From Spirochaetaceae bacterium (GTDB taxonomy: Bacteria > Spirochaetota > Leptospiria > Leptospirales > Leptonemataceae), in assembly GCA_002729885.1 (NCBI GenBank), contig PBUB01000015.1, positions 40,001 to 104,000 of the forward strand: a stretch of DNA of 64,000 bases. Direction: 5' to 3'. The notes under the pieces were generated by a model. That model made no database searches. It worked only from the letters and a program-made list of their open reading frames with translations, and was not told the origin of the DNA. This document shows, piece after piece, positions 52,384 to 62,020 of the stretch. Position 1 is the first letter of the stretch. The number at the start of each line of letters is the position of its first letter. The position numbers were made by a program, and so were the translations under genes.

Positions 52384-54467
52384 CTGCAATATGCGGGCTG
52401 ATGCTTGCCGTATTGGCTGGCTGTAGCTCGCCCCATTATGCCGGGGCCGGTCCCATATACCTTGATGGCAAGATTGAATACCTGAGAGCGGCCACGGCAT
52501 TTCGCTATGCATTGCTTCCTGAAAATGCCAGTGTTCGGGATGCATTGAGCCATAAGGATTATCGCCCTATTCGCTCAGCCTATCCTAACTTTGGACTGCA
52601 AAGGGATGCCCTCTGGTTGGTCACAGAGGTCCATGCAGATACCGAAATTCCTTTCATTCTAGAAGTGGCCAGTCCACAGTTAAGGAAGATAGAATTCTAT
52701 CAACTTCAGAATGGAGAGATAATTGCCCGGGGCGAAGGTTCCGCGGGTTCCAGCCGTGATCATCCCTATTTTCGCTTTCCGCTGGTTCAAAATGGTTCTC
52801 CGTCAAAAATTCTAATTCGCATGGTGTCTGCGGATGCACTTACCATTCCGATCTACCTCTGGAATGAAGTGACCCTTCGAAAAACCGATCTACTCAGGCA
52901 TCTTGGATTTGGCGCTTTCTTTGGTCTCATGCTTTCGCTGAGTATCTACAACTTCTTTATATTCGTCTCTACCAGAGACCGGGCCTATCTATACTACGTA
53001 ACCTACATCCTGGGATTTGGAATCTTTCTGTCCGTGGTCTACGGATATCAGGCCTACTTTATACCTCTACAGCCCTATCATTTCCAGGTAGTAATGGCAC
53101 CGCTATTCAGCATTATCACCTCTATGTTTGCTCTGCTATTCAGTCATGGATTTCTTCTTATTCGAGACTATTCCAGGATGCTTTCCAGAGTTTGCATAGC
53201 TGTGATCTCTGTGGGCGGTCTTCTATTACTGATCGTACCATTTCTGGAAACCAGGATGGCCATTCTAGTAGCCAACGTTTACCCGATGGTCACCGTGTTT
53301 CTGGTTACAGCCAACATAGTCCTTGCCTGGAAGTCCGGGTTCAAACCGGCCAGATACTTTGCCCTTGCCTGGTCTTTTCTCTTGCTCAGCGTCGTGTATT
53401 TCGTGGCCGGGAACCTGGGCGTTGTTACCGGTAGCTTTCTGAGTCATTATGGTAGCATCTTTGGAGCCTCTCTGGAAGCCACCCTGCTCAGTCTGGCTCT
53501 GGGCTACAGGATTAACGATCTCCGGGAAAAACAGGAAGAGGCCCAGAAACAGATTGTGGAGGAGCAAAAGAAAGCCCTGGAGTTGCAGGAGAAATACACG
53601 GAAAGCTTCAGGCGATTTGTGCCGGATCAATTTCTCCATTATCTCAAGAAAGAGAGTATACTGGAAGTTAATAGAGGAGACTCCATTCAAAGCGAAATGA
53701 CAGTTCTTTTCTCTGATCTAAGAGATTTTACCGAGTTCTCCGAAAACGCGGGCGAAGAGCTGGTTTTTCATTTCCTGAACCTGTATCTGGAGCAAATGCA
53801 GCCCATCATTCAGAAATATGGTGGCTTCATAGATAAATTCATTGGCGATGCCATCATGGCTCTGTTTCCGGATCCCGAAAAAGCTGTTCTGGCATCTGCA
53901 GATATGATTCTGGAACTCAGATCCATGCAGAATCAATCGAACATCCCCGAATCAGAAGATAAGGCACTTCAGCTCATGGAGTCCGGATGTGGTCTGCACC
54001 ATGGTTCCTTGATGCTGGGTACTGTAGGCTCCAGCGATAGGCTGGAAACTACGGTGATAGGCGATACGGTGAACATGGCCAGTCGATTGGAATCTTTGAA
54101 TAAAACCCTGGGAACCAGAATATTGATTTCCAGATCCGTGCAGCAACGCATTTCCTCTGACTCGCAGCTACAGGACTGGATTCGGCAGATTGGAACGTGG
54201 CATATTCGAGGCAAATCCGAGCCCCAGGCAATCTTTGAGGTATTTGCCGCGGATCCTCCCGCTCTTAGAAGCTATAAGTCCAGGACCAGAGATGAAATGG
54301 AGTCCATTGCCTCTATGCTGGTCCAGAGCAGAAGCGATACAGGGTTGCGCAGAGCGCTAAGGGAACGAATGGAAGTGCAGCTTGCATCGGTGCCTGCAGG
54401 CTTTCAAGACGGCCCGGCGCAGTATCTAATGACACAGCTCTCCGGCGAAGCCACTTCGAAATCCTGA
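52296..54467 (+). CDS. 7TMR-DISM adenylate cyclase (class III)
   Basis: About 723 residues. ATG 52296 has AGAGG nine bases upstream and yields a full lipoprotein-type signal (basic KARKPGTR, then AICGLMLAVLAGC), although it overlaps the previous gene by 88 bases; ATG 52401 would leave only a 7-residue stub. Order: 7TMR-DISM extracellular beta domain (about 50-190), seven membrane helices (about 195-405), coiled coil (410-440), class III cyclase (about 460-650). The metal-binding Asp residues are in LFSDLRDFTEF and FIGDAIMALF, the adenine-selecting Lys in GFIDKFIGD, and VIGDTVNMASRLE completes the site, so cAMP production is expected. It would turn an external ligand signal into cAMP. Confidence 0.9.
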   Translation: MECKSGIRYPLSSAGGAKARKPGTRGTTLAAICGLMLAVLAGCSSPHYAGAGPIYLDGKIEYLRAATAFRYALLPENASVRDALSHKDYRPIRSAYPNFGLQRDALWLVTEVHADTEIPFILEVASPQLRKIEFYQLQNGEIIARGEGSAGSSRDHPYFRFPLVQNGSPSKILIRMVSADALTIPIYLWNEVTLRKTDLLRHLGFGAFFGLMLSLSIYNFFIFVSTRDRAYLYYVTYILGFGIFLSVVYGYQAYFIPLQPYHFQVVMAPLFSIITSMFALLFSHGFLLIRDYSRMLSRVCIAVISVGGLLLLIVPFLETRMAILVANVYPMVTVFLVTANIVLAWKSGFKPARYFALAWSFLLLSVVYFVAGNLGVVTGSFLSHYGSIFGASLEATLLSLALGYRINDLREKQEEAQKQIVEEQKKALELQEKYTESFRRFVPDQFLHYLKKESILEVNRGDSIQSEMTVLFSDLRDFTEFSENAGEELVFHFLNLYLEQMQPIIQKYGGFIDKFIGDAIMALFPDPEKAVLASADMILELRSMQNQSNIPESEDKALQLMESGCGLHHGSLMLGTVGSSDRLETTVIGDTVNMASRLESLNKTLGTRILISRSVQQRISSDSQLQDWIRQIGTWHIRGKSEPQAIFEVFAADPPALRSYKSRTRDEMESIASMLVQSRSDTGLRRALRERMEVQLASVPAGFQDGPAQYLMTQLSGEATSKS

Positions 54468-54609
54468 TGCCCATTGACGATACCCGGATACGATAATAGG
54501 AGATTCAAATGAATGGAGTGCCAGTTCCCGGATCTTATTTGCAAACACCGCTGCCAGCGACCAGACCAGCAATCCTGAACAATTAAGATTCCGGGGATGA
54601 CAATCTGGA

Positions 54610-56214
54610 CTACAGTGTTTCTGTGATTTCTTCCGTTTGAGCAGTAAAGGAACGATTGATGGCATCGATATACGCCCGTGCGGACGCTTCCACGATGTCT
54701 GTACTGGTAGCCTTTCCAGCGAAACTTCGGTCACCGATCTTTAGCAGGACGCTGGCCACCGCCTGAGCATCGCGACCTTCGCTCAGAGGCTGAATGCGAA
54801 AACGATCCACTTTGATTTCCAGTCCCGTAAGTCGTTCCAGTACATTATATATGGCATCCACCGGTCCATCACCGCAGGCAGCGTCGGTGATGGTTCTTGG
54901 ATCTTCCGGGTTTTCGCGATCGATCAATCGCACCGTGGCTGTGGGTACAGATCCGCTTCCTGCAGACACATGAAGGCTGGACAACTCGTATCTCTGAAAA
55001 TCCTGGTCAGACTGAGCATCGTTTACAAGAGAAAGAATATCTTCGTCATACACTTCTTTCTTTTTATCTGCCAGGTCCAGGAAGCGATTCCAAACCTGCT
55101 GGAACTCCTCTTCCTCCAGAACATATCCCAGACGAACCAGCCTGTCTTTGAAAGCATGTCTTCCGCTATGCCTTCCCAGTACCATGCGGTTGCTTTCCAG
55201 TCCCACGGATTCAGGAGTCATGATTTCATAGGTCAGTCGATTCTTCAGTACTCCATCCTGATGGATGCCGCTTTCATGAGCGAATGCGTTGTCCCCAACA
55301 ATGGCCTTGTTGGGCTGGACGCTCATGCCCGTAACCTGACGTACCAGTCTACTGGATCGGATGATTTCCTCTGTGCGAATGTTGGTATGCAATCCGTAGA
55401 ATTCACCTCGCGTGCGAAGAGCCATCGCCACTTCTTCCATGGCTGTATTGCCGGCCCGTTCTCCAATACCGTTAATGGTGCACTCGATCTGACGAGCACC
55501 GTTCTTTACGGCCGCCAGGCTGTTGGCAGTGGCCATTCCCAGATCATTATGACAATGCGCGCTGAACCGAATGTTTTGCGAGTTGGGTACATTCTTGATT
55601 AGATGGGCAAAAAGGGCTCCATACTCTTCCGGAGTAGTATAACCTACAGTGTCCGGAATGTTGATGGTTGTGGCACCGGCTTCCACCACACGAGACACCA
55701 GTTCTACCAGGAAGTCCCATTCACTTCTGGTAGCATCTTCCGGTGAAAACTCCACATCTTCTACCAGATCTCTGGCCTGCTTCACCGCCTGAACGGCCAG
55801 CTCCACCACCTCATGGGGTTCCTTTCCCAGTTTGTATTTCATATGGATGGGGCTGGAAGCGAGGAAAGTATGAATTCGTTTTCGTCGAGCATCCTTCAGC
55901 GCATCTGCGGCTATTTCGATGTCTCTTGGTACCGCACGAGCCAGAGCAGCGATAATAGGTGCCTCCAGTTCCCTGGATACCCTTTGAACTGCGCGAAACT
56001 GTACAGGACTGGATACCGGAAAACCTGCTTCAATGACATCCACCCCCAGAGCTTCCAGCCGGTGAGCCACTTCCAGCTTCTGATCCTCGGTCATAGCGGC
56101 GCCGGGACATTGCTCCCCATCTCGAAGTGTAGTATCAAAAATATAAACAAGCCCTGCATCATTTTGCTGTGCGATGGCCGATTCCAGTGTGCGCTGTGTT
56201 TCTGAATTGCTCAT
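54610..56214 (-). CDS. leuA: 2-isopropylmalate synthase LeuA
   Basis: Condenses 2-oxoisovalerate with acetyl-CoA, the first committed step of leucine synthesis. About 534 residues from ATG 56214 (MSNSETQ); TTG 56253 is the longer alternative. The HMGL-like TIM barrel shows FDTTLRDGEQCPGAAM (metal and catalytic Arg), IEAGFPVSSPVQF, HCHNDLGMATANSLAAV and NGIGERAGNTAMEEVAMAL. The GSG-type linker and a C-terminal LeuA regulatory domain (from about 400; ISATVR-type strand SVPTATVRLIDR and ACGDGPVDAIYN) indicate leucine feedback control by family. The sequence of the C-domain favours LeuA over citramalate synthase, though the two are close. leuB/C/D are not adjacent. Confidence 0.92.
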   Translation of the reverse strand: MSNSETQRTLESAIAQQNDAGLVYIFDTTLRDGEQCPGAAMTEDQKLEVAHRLEALGVDVIEAGFPVSSPVQFRAVQRVSRELEAPIIAALARAVPRDIEIAADALKDARRKRIHTFLASSPIHMKYKLGKEPHEVVELAVQAVKQARDLVEDVEFSPEDATRSEWDFLVELVSRVVEAGATTINIPDTVGYTTPEEYGALFAHLIKNVPNSQNIRFSAHCHNDLGMATANSLAAVKNGARQIECTINGIGERAGNTAMEEVAMALRTRGEFYGLHTNIRTEEIIRSSRLVRQVTGMSVQPNKAIVGDNAFAHESGIHQDGVLKNRLTYEIMTPESVGLESNRMVLGRHSGRHAFKDRLVRLGYVLEEEEFQQVWNRFLDLADKKKEVYDEDILSLVNDAQSDQDFQRYELSSLHVSAGSGSVPTATVRLIDRENPEDPRTITDAACGDGPVDAIYNVLERLTGLEIKVDRFRIQPLSEGRDAQAVASVLLKIGDRSFAGKATSTDIVEASARAYIDAINRSFTAQTEEITETL

Positions 56215-56352
56215 ATTCTCAGGACAAATTAACGGCCGGTTTTCGCCTCGCAAAACCTTTTTTAAGTCGGATTTGCTCTAATATGAGAAGATCTACGCAG
56301 CACCAGGCTGTTATTGCTTGTCAAAATCGGACGGAAGTGACCATCATTGGCC

Positions 56353-57093
56353 ATGACAGGATCCGAAAACCCGTTTGATCGATTTTCGGCTAAACTGTAT
56401 CTGCAGGAATACTACGGAGATATTGGAAAAGAGAATCAGTTCCTGCTGGATTTTCTGCATGAGACGTATTCTGCCTGGAGTCCTGAATCCATATGGGATG
56501 TTGGGGGCGGCCCCACCATTTATCAGTTGATCAGCGCCTCCCGAAAAGCCAGGCGGATTCGGATTTTTGAGTATCTGGATGAGAATCGGAGCGCAGTAGA
56601 ACTCTGGAGGAGTGGTAAGCCCGGTGGATTTGACTGGTCTACCTACTTCGCAGCCGTAGGCAGCAGAGAAGGCCTGGGAGCGGATGAGATTGAATCGAGA
56701 CTCAAAGACAGGATCCAATCTGTAGAAGCCATTGATCTGTTTTCCGAGCAGCCTTCCCTATTGAAGGAAAGCCAGGATTGGCCTCCGAATGCCATCTCCT
56801 CTCATTTCTGTGTAGAGTCCATTACCAGCGATCCATCGCTCTTTGAAACGGCCTGGAAGAATCTTACCTCACTGGTGGCCCCCGGCGCTTATCTGATCAT
56901 GAGCCTTTTGAAGAATGCCCGGCAGTACAGCGCCGGGCCTCATTATTTTCCTGCATTTCCTATCGAAGAAATTGGGCTTCAGAATCGTCTCAAGAAAGAA
57001 GGGTTTCAAGATATAGAACTGAGCACCGTTCCAGCCGAACATGGAAGGGACTACGAAGGAATCATCTGTGTCCGAGCAATTCGACAGATCTGA
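56353..57093 (+). CDS. NNMT/PNMT/TEMT-like small-amine N-methyltransferase
   Basis: About 246 residues from ATG 56353. The sequence closely follows nicotinamide/phenylethanolamine N-methyltransferases: the N-terminal YLQEYYGDIGKEN (YLxxYY), the SAM loop IWDVGGGPTIYQLISA (residues 47-62), FEYLDENRSAVELW, FDWSTYFAAV, and ISSHFCVESI with the later ALVAPGAYLIM-type strand (VAPGAYLIMSLL). These enzymes methylate nitrogen in small amines or pyridines. Its stop overlaps the start region of a PLP amino-acid decarboxylase by 26-53 bases, so the pair is translationally coupled. The decarboxylase product may be the methyl acceptor. Guanidino-compound N-methyltransferases of natural-product pathways also belong to this family. 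Confidence 0.85.
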   Translation: MTGSENPFDRFSAKLYLQEYYGDIGKENQFLLDFLHETYSAWSPESIWDVGGGPTIYQLISASRKARRIRIFEYLDENRSAVELWRSGKPGGFDWSTYFAAVGSREGLGADEIESRLKDRIQSVEAIDLFSEQPSLLKESQDWPPNAISSHFCVESITSDPSLFETAWKNLTSLVAPGAYLIMSLLKNARQYSAGPHYFPAFPIEEIGLQNRLKKEGFQDIELSTVPAEHGRDYEGIICVRAIRQI

Positions 57094-58570
57094 ATACATA
57101 AAACGTCATGAGCGAAAGCCCATTCTCGAGGCGCTAAAAAAGCACTTTGATGAGGGCATAATTCCATTTCACGTTCCAGGACATAAATACGGTGCCGGAA
57201 ATCCAACCATGACCTCCTACTTTGGTTCTCGCATGATGGAATCGGATCTAAATGCGATGAACGACATTGATGATCTGGCGAATCCTGTGGGTGTTATCAA
57301 GGAAGCCCAGGAACTGGCAGCGGAAGCCTTTGGTGCCGACCATGCCTATTATTTGATCAATGGAACTACGTCTGGCATTCATGCCATGATTCTGTCTGCC
57401 CTGGGCCAGCGAGAAAGAATCATCGTTCCCAGGGATGGCCACAAGTCCATGTACTCTGCGCTGATTCTTTCCGGTGCAAGTCCCATCTTTATACCACCGG
57501 AAATCCATCCGGAGTTTGGATTTCCTCTGCCGCCGGATCCTGCAGACATTGAATCCATCTTTTCGGAAGTGAATCAGATCCAATCCATTGAGATTAAAGG
57601 TCTATTCTTGATCAATCCGTCCTATTACGGTCTTGCCCCGCGAATGGATACCATATCTGATATAGCCAGACGGGAAAATGTAGCTCTGCTTGTAGATGAA
57701 GCCCATGGTAGCCATTTTTATTTTCATCCAGATCTTCCCAGAACGGCCATGGACGTGGGGGCTTCCGTAAGTGCCCTGAGTATGCATAAGACCGGCGGAT
57801 CCCTTACCCAGGCATCCCTGCTTCTAAGACAGGGACAGAGAATTCACAACGATACGATCCGAAACATTCTGGATATTCTTCGCACATCTTCCTCTTCCTA
57901 TTTGCTGATGAGCAGTCTGGATACAGCTCGTTCCCGGCTGGCCCTGGAAGGGGAATCTCTTCTGGAAAAAACCCTGGAACTGTCTCGCAGAGCAAGAAAA
58001 GAGATTAGCGCCATTCCAGGCCTGATTGCACCGGGACCGGAGGAATTGAAGCCAAATCATCGCATTGGCTCATTCGATGAAACCAGACTCACCATCTGTG
58101 TGAATGGCCTGGGTCTGAATGGCTTTGACGTAGAAAGAATCCTGCGAAAGGAATATCGCATTCAAATCGAGATGGCAGACTTTCATACGGTGGTAGCCAT
58201 CGTGACTTTTGCAGACACCTGGGAACGTCTGGAAAGTCTTATTCTAGCTCTCAGGGATCTTGCCGGAAAATCCCCGGGAAGACCCAGATTACATCGCTTT
58301 CCGGACCATCCCGGAGTGCCGCCCAGAGTAATGAATCCCCGGGATGCATTTTATTCCAGAAAGAGCCGGGTCAGCCTGCAGGAATCTGACGGTAGCATTT
58401 GCGGAGAAATGATTATGGCCTATCCACCCGGAATCCCGGTAATATGCCCCGGTGAAGTAATGACCCGGGAGATTATTGAACATGTTCAGGCGTTGAAGGA
58501 TGCCGGTGCATCCCTGCAGGGAATGGCCGATACCACAGCTGCCAATGTTCAGATCGTGGAAGGCTCTTAG
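57068..58570 (+). CDS. PLP-dependent Orn/Lys/Arg-type amino-acid decarboxylase
   Basis: About 500 residues. GTG 57068 has GAAGGA seven bases upstream; ATG 57041 is the longer alternative without a ribosome site. The fold is the aspartate aminotransferase-type decarboxylase family: the N-terminal FHVPGHKYGAG, NGTTSGIHAMIL, PRDGHKSMYSALILSG, VDEAHGSHF (Asp210 to PLP pyridine) and the Schiff-base Lys241 in LSMHKTGGSLTQAS. The C-terminal domain ends with AYPPGIPVICPGE. It resembles the short bacterial SpeA/Lys/Orn decarboxylases lacking the N-terminal wing domain. It makes a diamine or agmatine from Arg, Lys or Orn; the substrate is not decided. It follows an NNMT-like methyltransferase in the same operon. 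Confidence 0.9.
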   Translation: MSEQFDRSEYIKRHERKPILEALKKHFDEGIIPFHVPGHKYGAGNPTMTSYFGSRMMESDLNAMNDIDDLANPVGVIKEAQELAAEAFGADHAYYLINGTTSGIHAMILSALGQRERIIVPRDGHKSMYSALILSGASPIFIPPEIHPEFGFPLPPDPADIESIFSEVNQIQSIEIKGLFLINPSYYGLAPRMDTISDIARRENVALLVDEAHGSHFYFHPDLPRTAMDVGASVSALSMHKTGGSLTQASLLLRQGQRIHNDTIRNILDILRTSSSSYLLMSSLDTARSRLALEGESLLEKTLELSRRARKEISAIPGLIAPGPEELKPNHRIGSFDETRLTICVNGLGLNGFDVERILRKEYRIQIEMADFHTVVAIVTFADTWERLESLILALRDLAGKSPGRPRLHRFPDHPGVPPRVMNPRDAFYSRKSRVSLQESDGSICGEMIMAYPPGIPVICPGEVMTREIIEHVQALKDAGASLQGMADTTAANVQIVEGS

Positions 58571-58739
58571 CTCTTAGCTGCCAGCATAGACAACCAGAGA
58601 CTAAAAATCAGAAGCTTTCATCAGGCGCAAAGGGCACAGAAGCGAAGGGATGTTTCGAAGCCGCCGGGTGAGTTACAATCCATTGTTCTTTATTTCGGAG
58701 CGGGTCGGCTGAATCAAATGAAATCAGAGGAATGGCAAA

Positions 58740-60569
58740 TCAGTCGTTGGCGGCGAATACAGGATCTTCATGATCCGTGCGCGAGTATTTCTTGCAGCGC
58801 TCCAGATAGATGAGTGAGGCTTTATCTTCTGGAACAGCTTCATGGATGGAATAAAAAGTCTGCTCGGCTTCAGCGAAGCGCTTCTTATGATAGAGCATAA
58901 CTCCGTGTTCGAATCGCTCCTTTTGAGCAGCTTTGCGCTCTACAAGCTCCGCAGGATCCCCGTCCAGTACTTCGTATACCGGTACTGATTTTGTTTTCCC
59001 TTTCACACGGACTTTACCCATGAAGCGATAGTTCACCTGCATGTCTTCCAGGGTCTGTCGCAGGGTGACTTCGCTCAGAATAATATGGGCGCCCATCTTC
59101 TTGGTCAGACCTTCCAGCCGGCTGGCCAGGTTTACTGCATCTGCAATTACAGTGCTTTCCATCCTCTCTTCTTCGCCGATGGTTCCCAGCATTAATACAC
59201 CGGTATGCAATCCCACGCCAATGTCGATGGGAATGTAGCCCTTCTCTTTTCGGTACACATTGAAATCCAGAAGCTCCAGCCGCATGTTAATAGCAGCTTC
59301 TACCGCATTTCGCGGAGTATCCGGAAAAAGGGCCATGATGGCATCGCCAATATATTTATCTATGAATCCTCTGGAGTTCCGGATTACAGGGCCCACCCGT
59401 TTCAGATAGGAGTTAAGAAAGTTAAAATTCTCAGAAGGTCTCAAAGATTCCGAAATAGTGGTAAAAGAACGAATGTCAGAAAAGAGAACGGTCATCTCTT
59501 TTTGAATCTGATCTCCGAGCCGAATATTGAGTATACTTTCCTGACCCAGATGCTGAAGGAATTCGCGAGGCACAAATCGATAATAGGAAGCGTTCAGAGC
59601 CTGAAGATAATCTGAATAGGCACGAATCTCTTCTACCATGTTGTTGAATGTATCTGCCAGAACGCCCAGTTCATCGTTGGTCTTTACATCCACCCGAGTT
59701 TCGTAGTCCCGATCCTTAACTCGAAGGGCTCCATCCTGTAATTTGGCAATGGGCCTGGACATGAAGCTTGCCAGCATATAGGAAAAAATCAGAGAAAGAA
59801 TCAGGGCCGCAACTACGGAGAAAATACAGATATAGAAAAGCTCATTTACTTTGTTAACTTCTCCACTGGCATCATAGTCCAGTCCCAGAATGGCGATGGT
59901 ACTTCCGCTATCATCCTTGATGGGCACTGCGGCAGATAGCCATGTTCCCCATCGGTCCGCGATAAAATCCTTCTCTGCTGCTGGTTGACCGGCAAAGGCC
60001 TTGATGAAAGATTTTTGTTTTACTCCGTACAGGTTGCCTATGGGGTTTTCTTCGCCCTCGGTGTCGTAGTCTGCATCTGCCAGAAACTTCAGAATTCGAT
60101 GATCTGGACTGTGCTTAACCGGCACATACATATATGCATATTTGATGTTGGAGTCTTGATCCTCTGTACCGGTATCGGAATCCACTCTTAGAGTACTCTT
60201 CTTGATGGATCTGAGTACTCGCACCAGTCTCTGGAACTTTTCTCCATCCATCAGTTCCGCGGCCACATCCGGTTTCAGTGACTCTTTCGTATCTCCCTTG
60301 GCCACCTTCATGATGTCGGCCTTTTCCAGAACATTGTTTTCTTTAAGGGAATTTCTGAGATCGCGAATATAGCGCAGATCCTGTTCGGTCATGCTGTTTA
60401 CAGAAGTCCGGGCGATGTCCATCAATCGACCGCCCATCACTTCCAGGATCATGGTCTTGGTATTATTATAGATGAGGTACGCCGTAACACCGGTAGCTGT
60501 CACAGCAAGTGTGGAAACCACAAGCATCAGTTTCCAGCGAAAGGGAAATTTGCCGCGACCTGCTCTCAA
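58740..60569 (-). CDS. HAMP-linked class III adenylate cyclase
   Basis: 609 residues. TM1 (about 12-32), a periplasmic sensor domain of about 220 residues (Cache-like, with WGTWLSAAVPI and IAILGLDYDASG), TM2 (about 245-270), HAMP (about 270-325, RPIAKLQDGALRV) and a class III cyclase domain (about 360-535) are followed by a short TPR-like tail (HKKRFAEAEQTFYSI). Metal-binding Asp are in VLFSDIRSFTTI and YIGDAIMALF, the Lys in GFIDKYIGD and VIADAVNLASRLE complete an active site. It is the last gene of a four-gene cassette; its start overlaps the previous stop by four bases. cAMP from this enzyme could be read by the cNMP-binding protein encoded two genes upstream. Confidence 0.9.
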   Translation of the reverse strand: MRAGRGKFPFRWKLMLVVSTLAVTATGVTAYLIYNNTKTMILEVMGGRLMDIARTSVNSMTEQDLRYIRDLRNSLKENNVLEKADIMKVAKGDTKESLKPDVAAELMDGEKFQRLVRVLRSIKKSTLRVDSDTGTEDQDSNIKYAYMYVPVKHSPDHRILKFLADADYDTEGEENPIGNLYGVKQKSFIKAFAGQPAAEKDFIADRWGTWLSAAVPIKDDSGSTIAILGLDYDASGEVNKVNELFYICIFSVVAALILSLIFSYMLASFMSRPIAKLQDGALRVKDRDYETRVDVKTNDELGVLADTFNNMVEEIRAYSDYLQALNASYYRFVPREFLQHLGQESILNIRLGDQIQKEMTVLFSDIRSFTTISESLRPSENFNFLNSYLKRVGPVIRNSRGFIDKYIGDAIMALFPDTPRNAVEAAINMRLELLDFNVYRKEKGYIPIDIGVGLHTGVLMLGTIGEEERMESTVIADAVNLASRLEGLTKKMGAHIILSEVTLRQTLEDMQVNYRFMGKVRVKGKTKSVPVYEVLDGDPAELVERKAAQKERFEHGVMLYHKKRFAEAEQTFYSIHEAVPEDKASLIYLERCKKYSRTDHEDPVFAAND

Positions 60570-62020
60570 CGATGCCCCCGAATGTACAGTACTACTCCAT
60601 CCTCTCCGGACGACGCAATCGCCCGAATTTGCTCATGAACCGAAGCAGCTGAACCTCTTTCCATATGTCTCAATGCGGTCTCGATTCGTTGTCCAAATGC
60701 ATGGGCCAGGGTATGAAATACCAGACCACTTTCCGGAACGGAACCGAACTCTTCTTTTAAAGCTTCGGCTCCGCTATGCTCGGAATCCAGCAGGTAACTG
60801 ACTCCGTGGGCAGGATTTGGCATGATTTCCACAGCAATGAGCTTTCGAGCAGGAAATAGCTGAAAGGCAGATTTGAGCAAATCCTCTGTCTGCGCTTCCC
60901 GGGCTACCTGGCTGTCCACAAAGCGACAGAGAGCCGAGGCCACCAGATCATCCGGCTCCGATGAATCATGCACCCAGCCCATAATAAACAGATGTCCATG
61001 GCCCCGCGCTACGTGATGATAGAAGTGCCCGGGGATATGAGCTCTCAAGGGCCCCATCTGGGCTTCCATCCAGTCCTCCTGGATGGCAACAGTACCATAG
61101 GCACTGCTACGAAATGTAGCCATTAAATCGTCGGTATTTCGAAATTGCTCCTGCTCGATCAAAGTCTTACGAATACGATCCAGAGTATCGTACAATAGAC
61201 TGGTCATGGTGCGAAAGGTATTTCCCAGATCATTGAACTCCTGGATCAAACCGCTTCGAATCTTTACATCGTAATCGCCATCCGCCGCTTTGCTGGCCGC
61301 CTCCGCTAGATTCCTGAGTGTCCGGGATAGAATGCTGGAAAGGAACAACGCTATAACAATACCTGCCAGGGCAGAAACCAGGACTCCAATTGCAATCTCT
61401 ACAACACTGGAACGCATCTCGTTTTGAATCCAGGAACCGTCGTACTGTACCCCCAGAATCGCATATTCCTGCCCTTCCTGGTCTTTGAGTATAGCCAGGG
61501 CCCAGAGATTATCCGGTGAATTCAAGCTTACATCGAAATCGGAAATATAGATTCCTTCTTTCCGGGCCTCCACCATCACACCCGCTTCTCTGGTCAGGTC
61601 TTTCACCTGATCAGCGATATCTTTGAAACCTTCTGGTGCGTAGGAAAAGGCCGGCTCTCGAGTTTCCGGGTTGAGAATTACAACCCCTGGAGCGCCGGCA
61701 CTGGAACTGGCCTCCGGCCAGAAGAACCTGGAGATAGTGCTGGTAGTTACTTCGGGCTCTCGCAGATCAAACAATTGCTGAACTCGATTCAAGTCCCGTT
61801 TTAAAATTTCAGGCTGAATGGAGCCAAGCCCTGGATTGGGTGATAGACGCTCCCTGGCCTCCAGAAATTCTTGCAGGGCGACGGCGAAGGTTCGTATCTG
61901 CTCCTTGCCGCCAGACCTGAGAGTATTGGTGTCTGCCGCCCATTTCAATCCGCCAATTAGCAAACCAGCCACAAGAAATACCGGCACCAGAAATAGCAGG
62001 TTCTGTCCGCGAATAGTCAA
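60566..62020 (-). CDS. HAMP sensor protein with degenerate phosphatase-like C-terminal domain
   Basis: 484 residues. TM1 (about 8-27), a periplasmic sensor domain (about 30-200, with GVVILNPETREPAFSY and ALAILKDQEGQEYAILGVQYD), TM2 (about 210-232), HAMP (about 232-285) and a C-terminal domain. The last block has the outline of a SpoIIE/PP2C phosphatase (HVARGHGHLFIMGWV, LFPARKLIAVEIM, VFHTLAHAFGQRIET, end SSGEDGVVLYIRG), but most acidic metal ligands are missing, so it is probably a non-catalytic relative. Starts and stops overlap both neighbours by four bases (ATGA). It is part of a cassette with a cNMP-binding protein and an adenylate cyclase. Confidence 0.7.
   Translation of the reverse strand: MTIRGQNLLFLVPVFLVAGLLIGGLKWAADTNTLRSGGKEQIRTFAVALQEFLEARERLSPNPGLGSIQPEILKRDLNRVQQLFDLREPEVTTSTISRFFWPEASSSAGAPGVVILNPETREPAFSYAPEGFKDIADQVKDLTREAGVMVEARKEGIYISDFDVSLNSPDNLWALAILKDQEGQEYAILGVQYDGSWIQNEMRSSVVEIAIGVLVSALAGIVIALFLSSILSRTLRNLAEAASKAADGDYDVKIRSGLIQEFNDLGNTFRTMTSLLYDTLDRIRKTLIEQEQFRNTDDLMATFRSSAYGTVAIQEDWMEAQMGPLRAHIPGHFYHHVARGHGHLFIMGWVHDSSEPDDLVASALCRFVDSQVAREAQTEDLLKSAFQLFPARKLIAVEIMPNPAHGVSYLLDSEHSGAEALKEEFGSVPESGLVFHTLAHAFGQRIETALRHMERGSAASVHEQIRAIASSGEDGVVLYIRGHR

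Noticed and set aside
54509..54586. 25-codon frame with AGGAG upstream (MNGVPVPGSY...)
   Set aside because: The ribosome site is good but the peptide is very short, has no known family, and lies between convergent genes; kept only as a remark, not as a gene.
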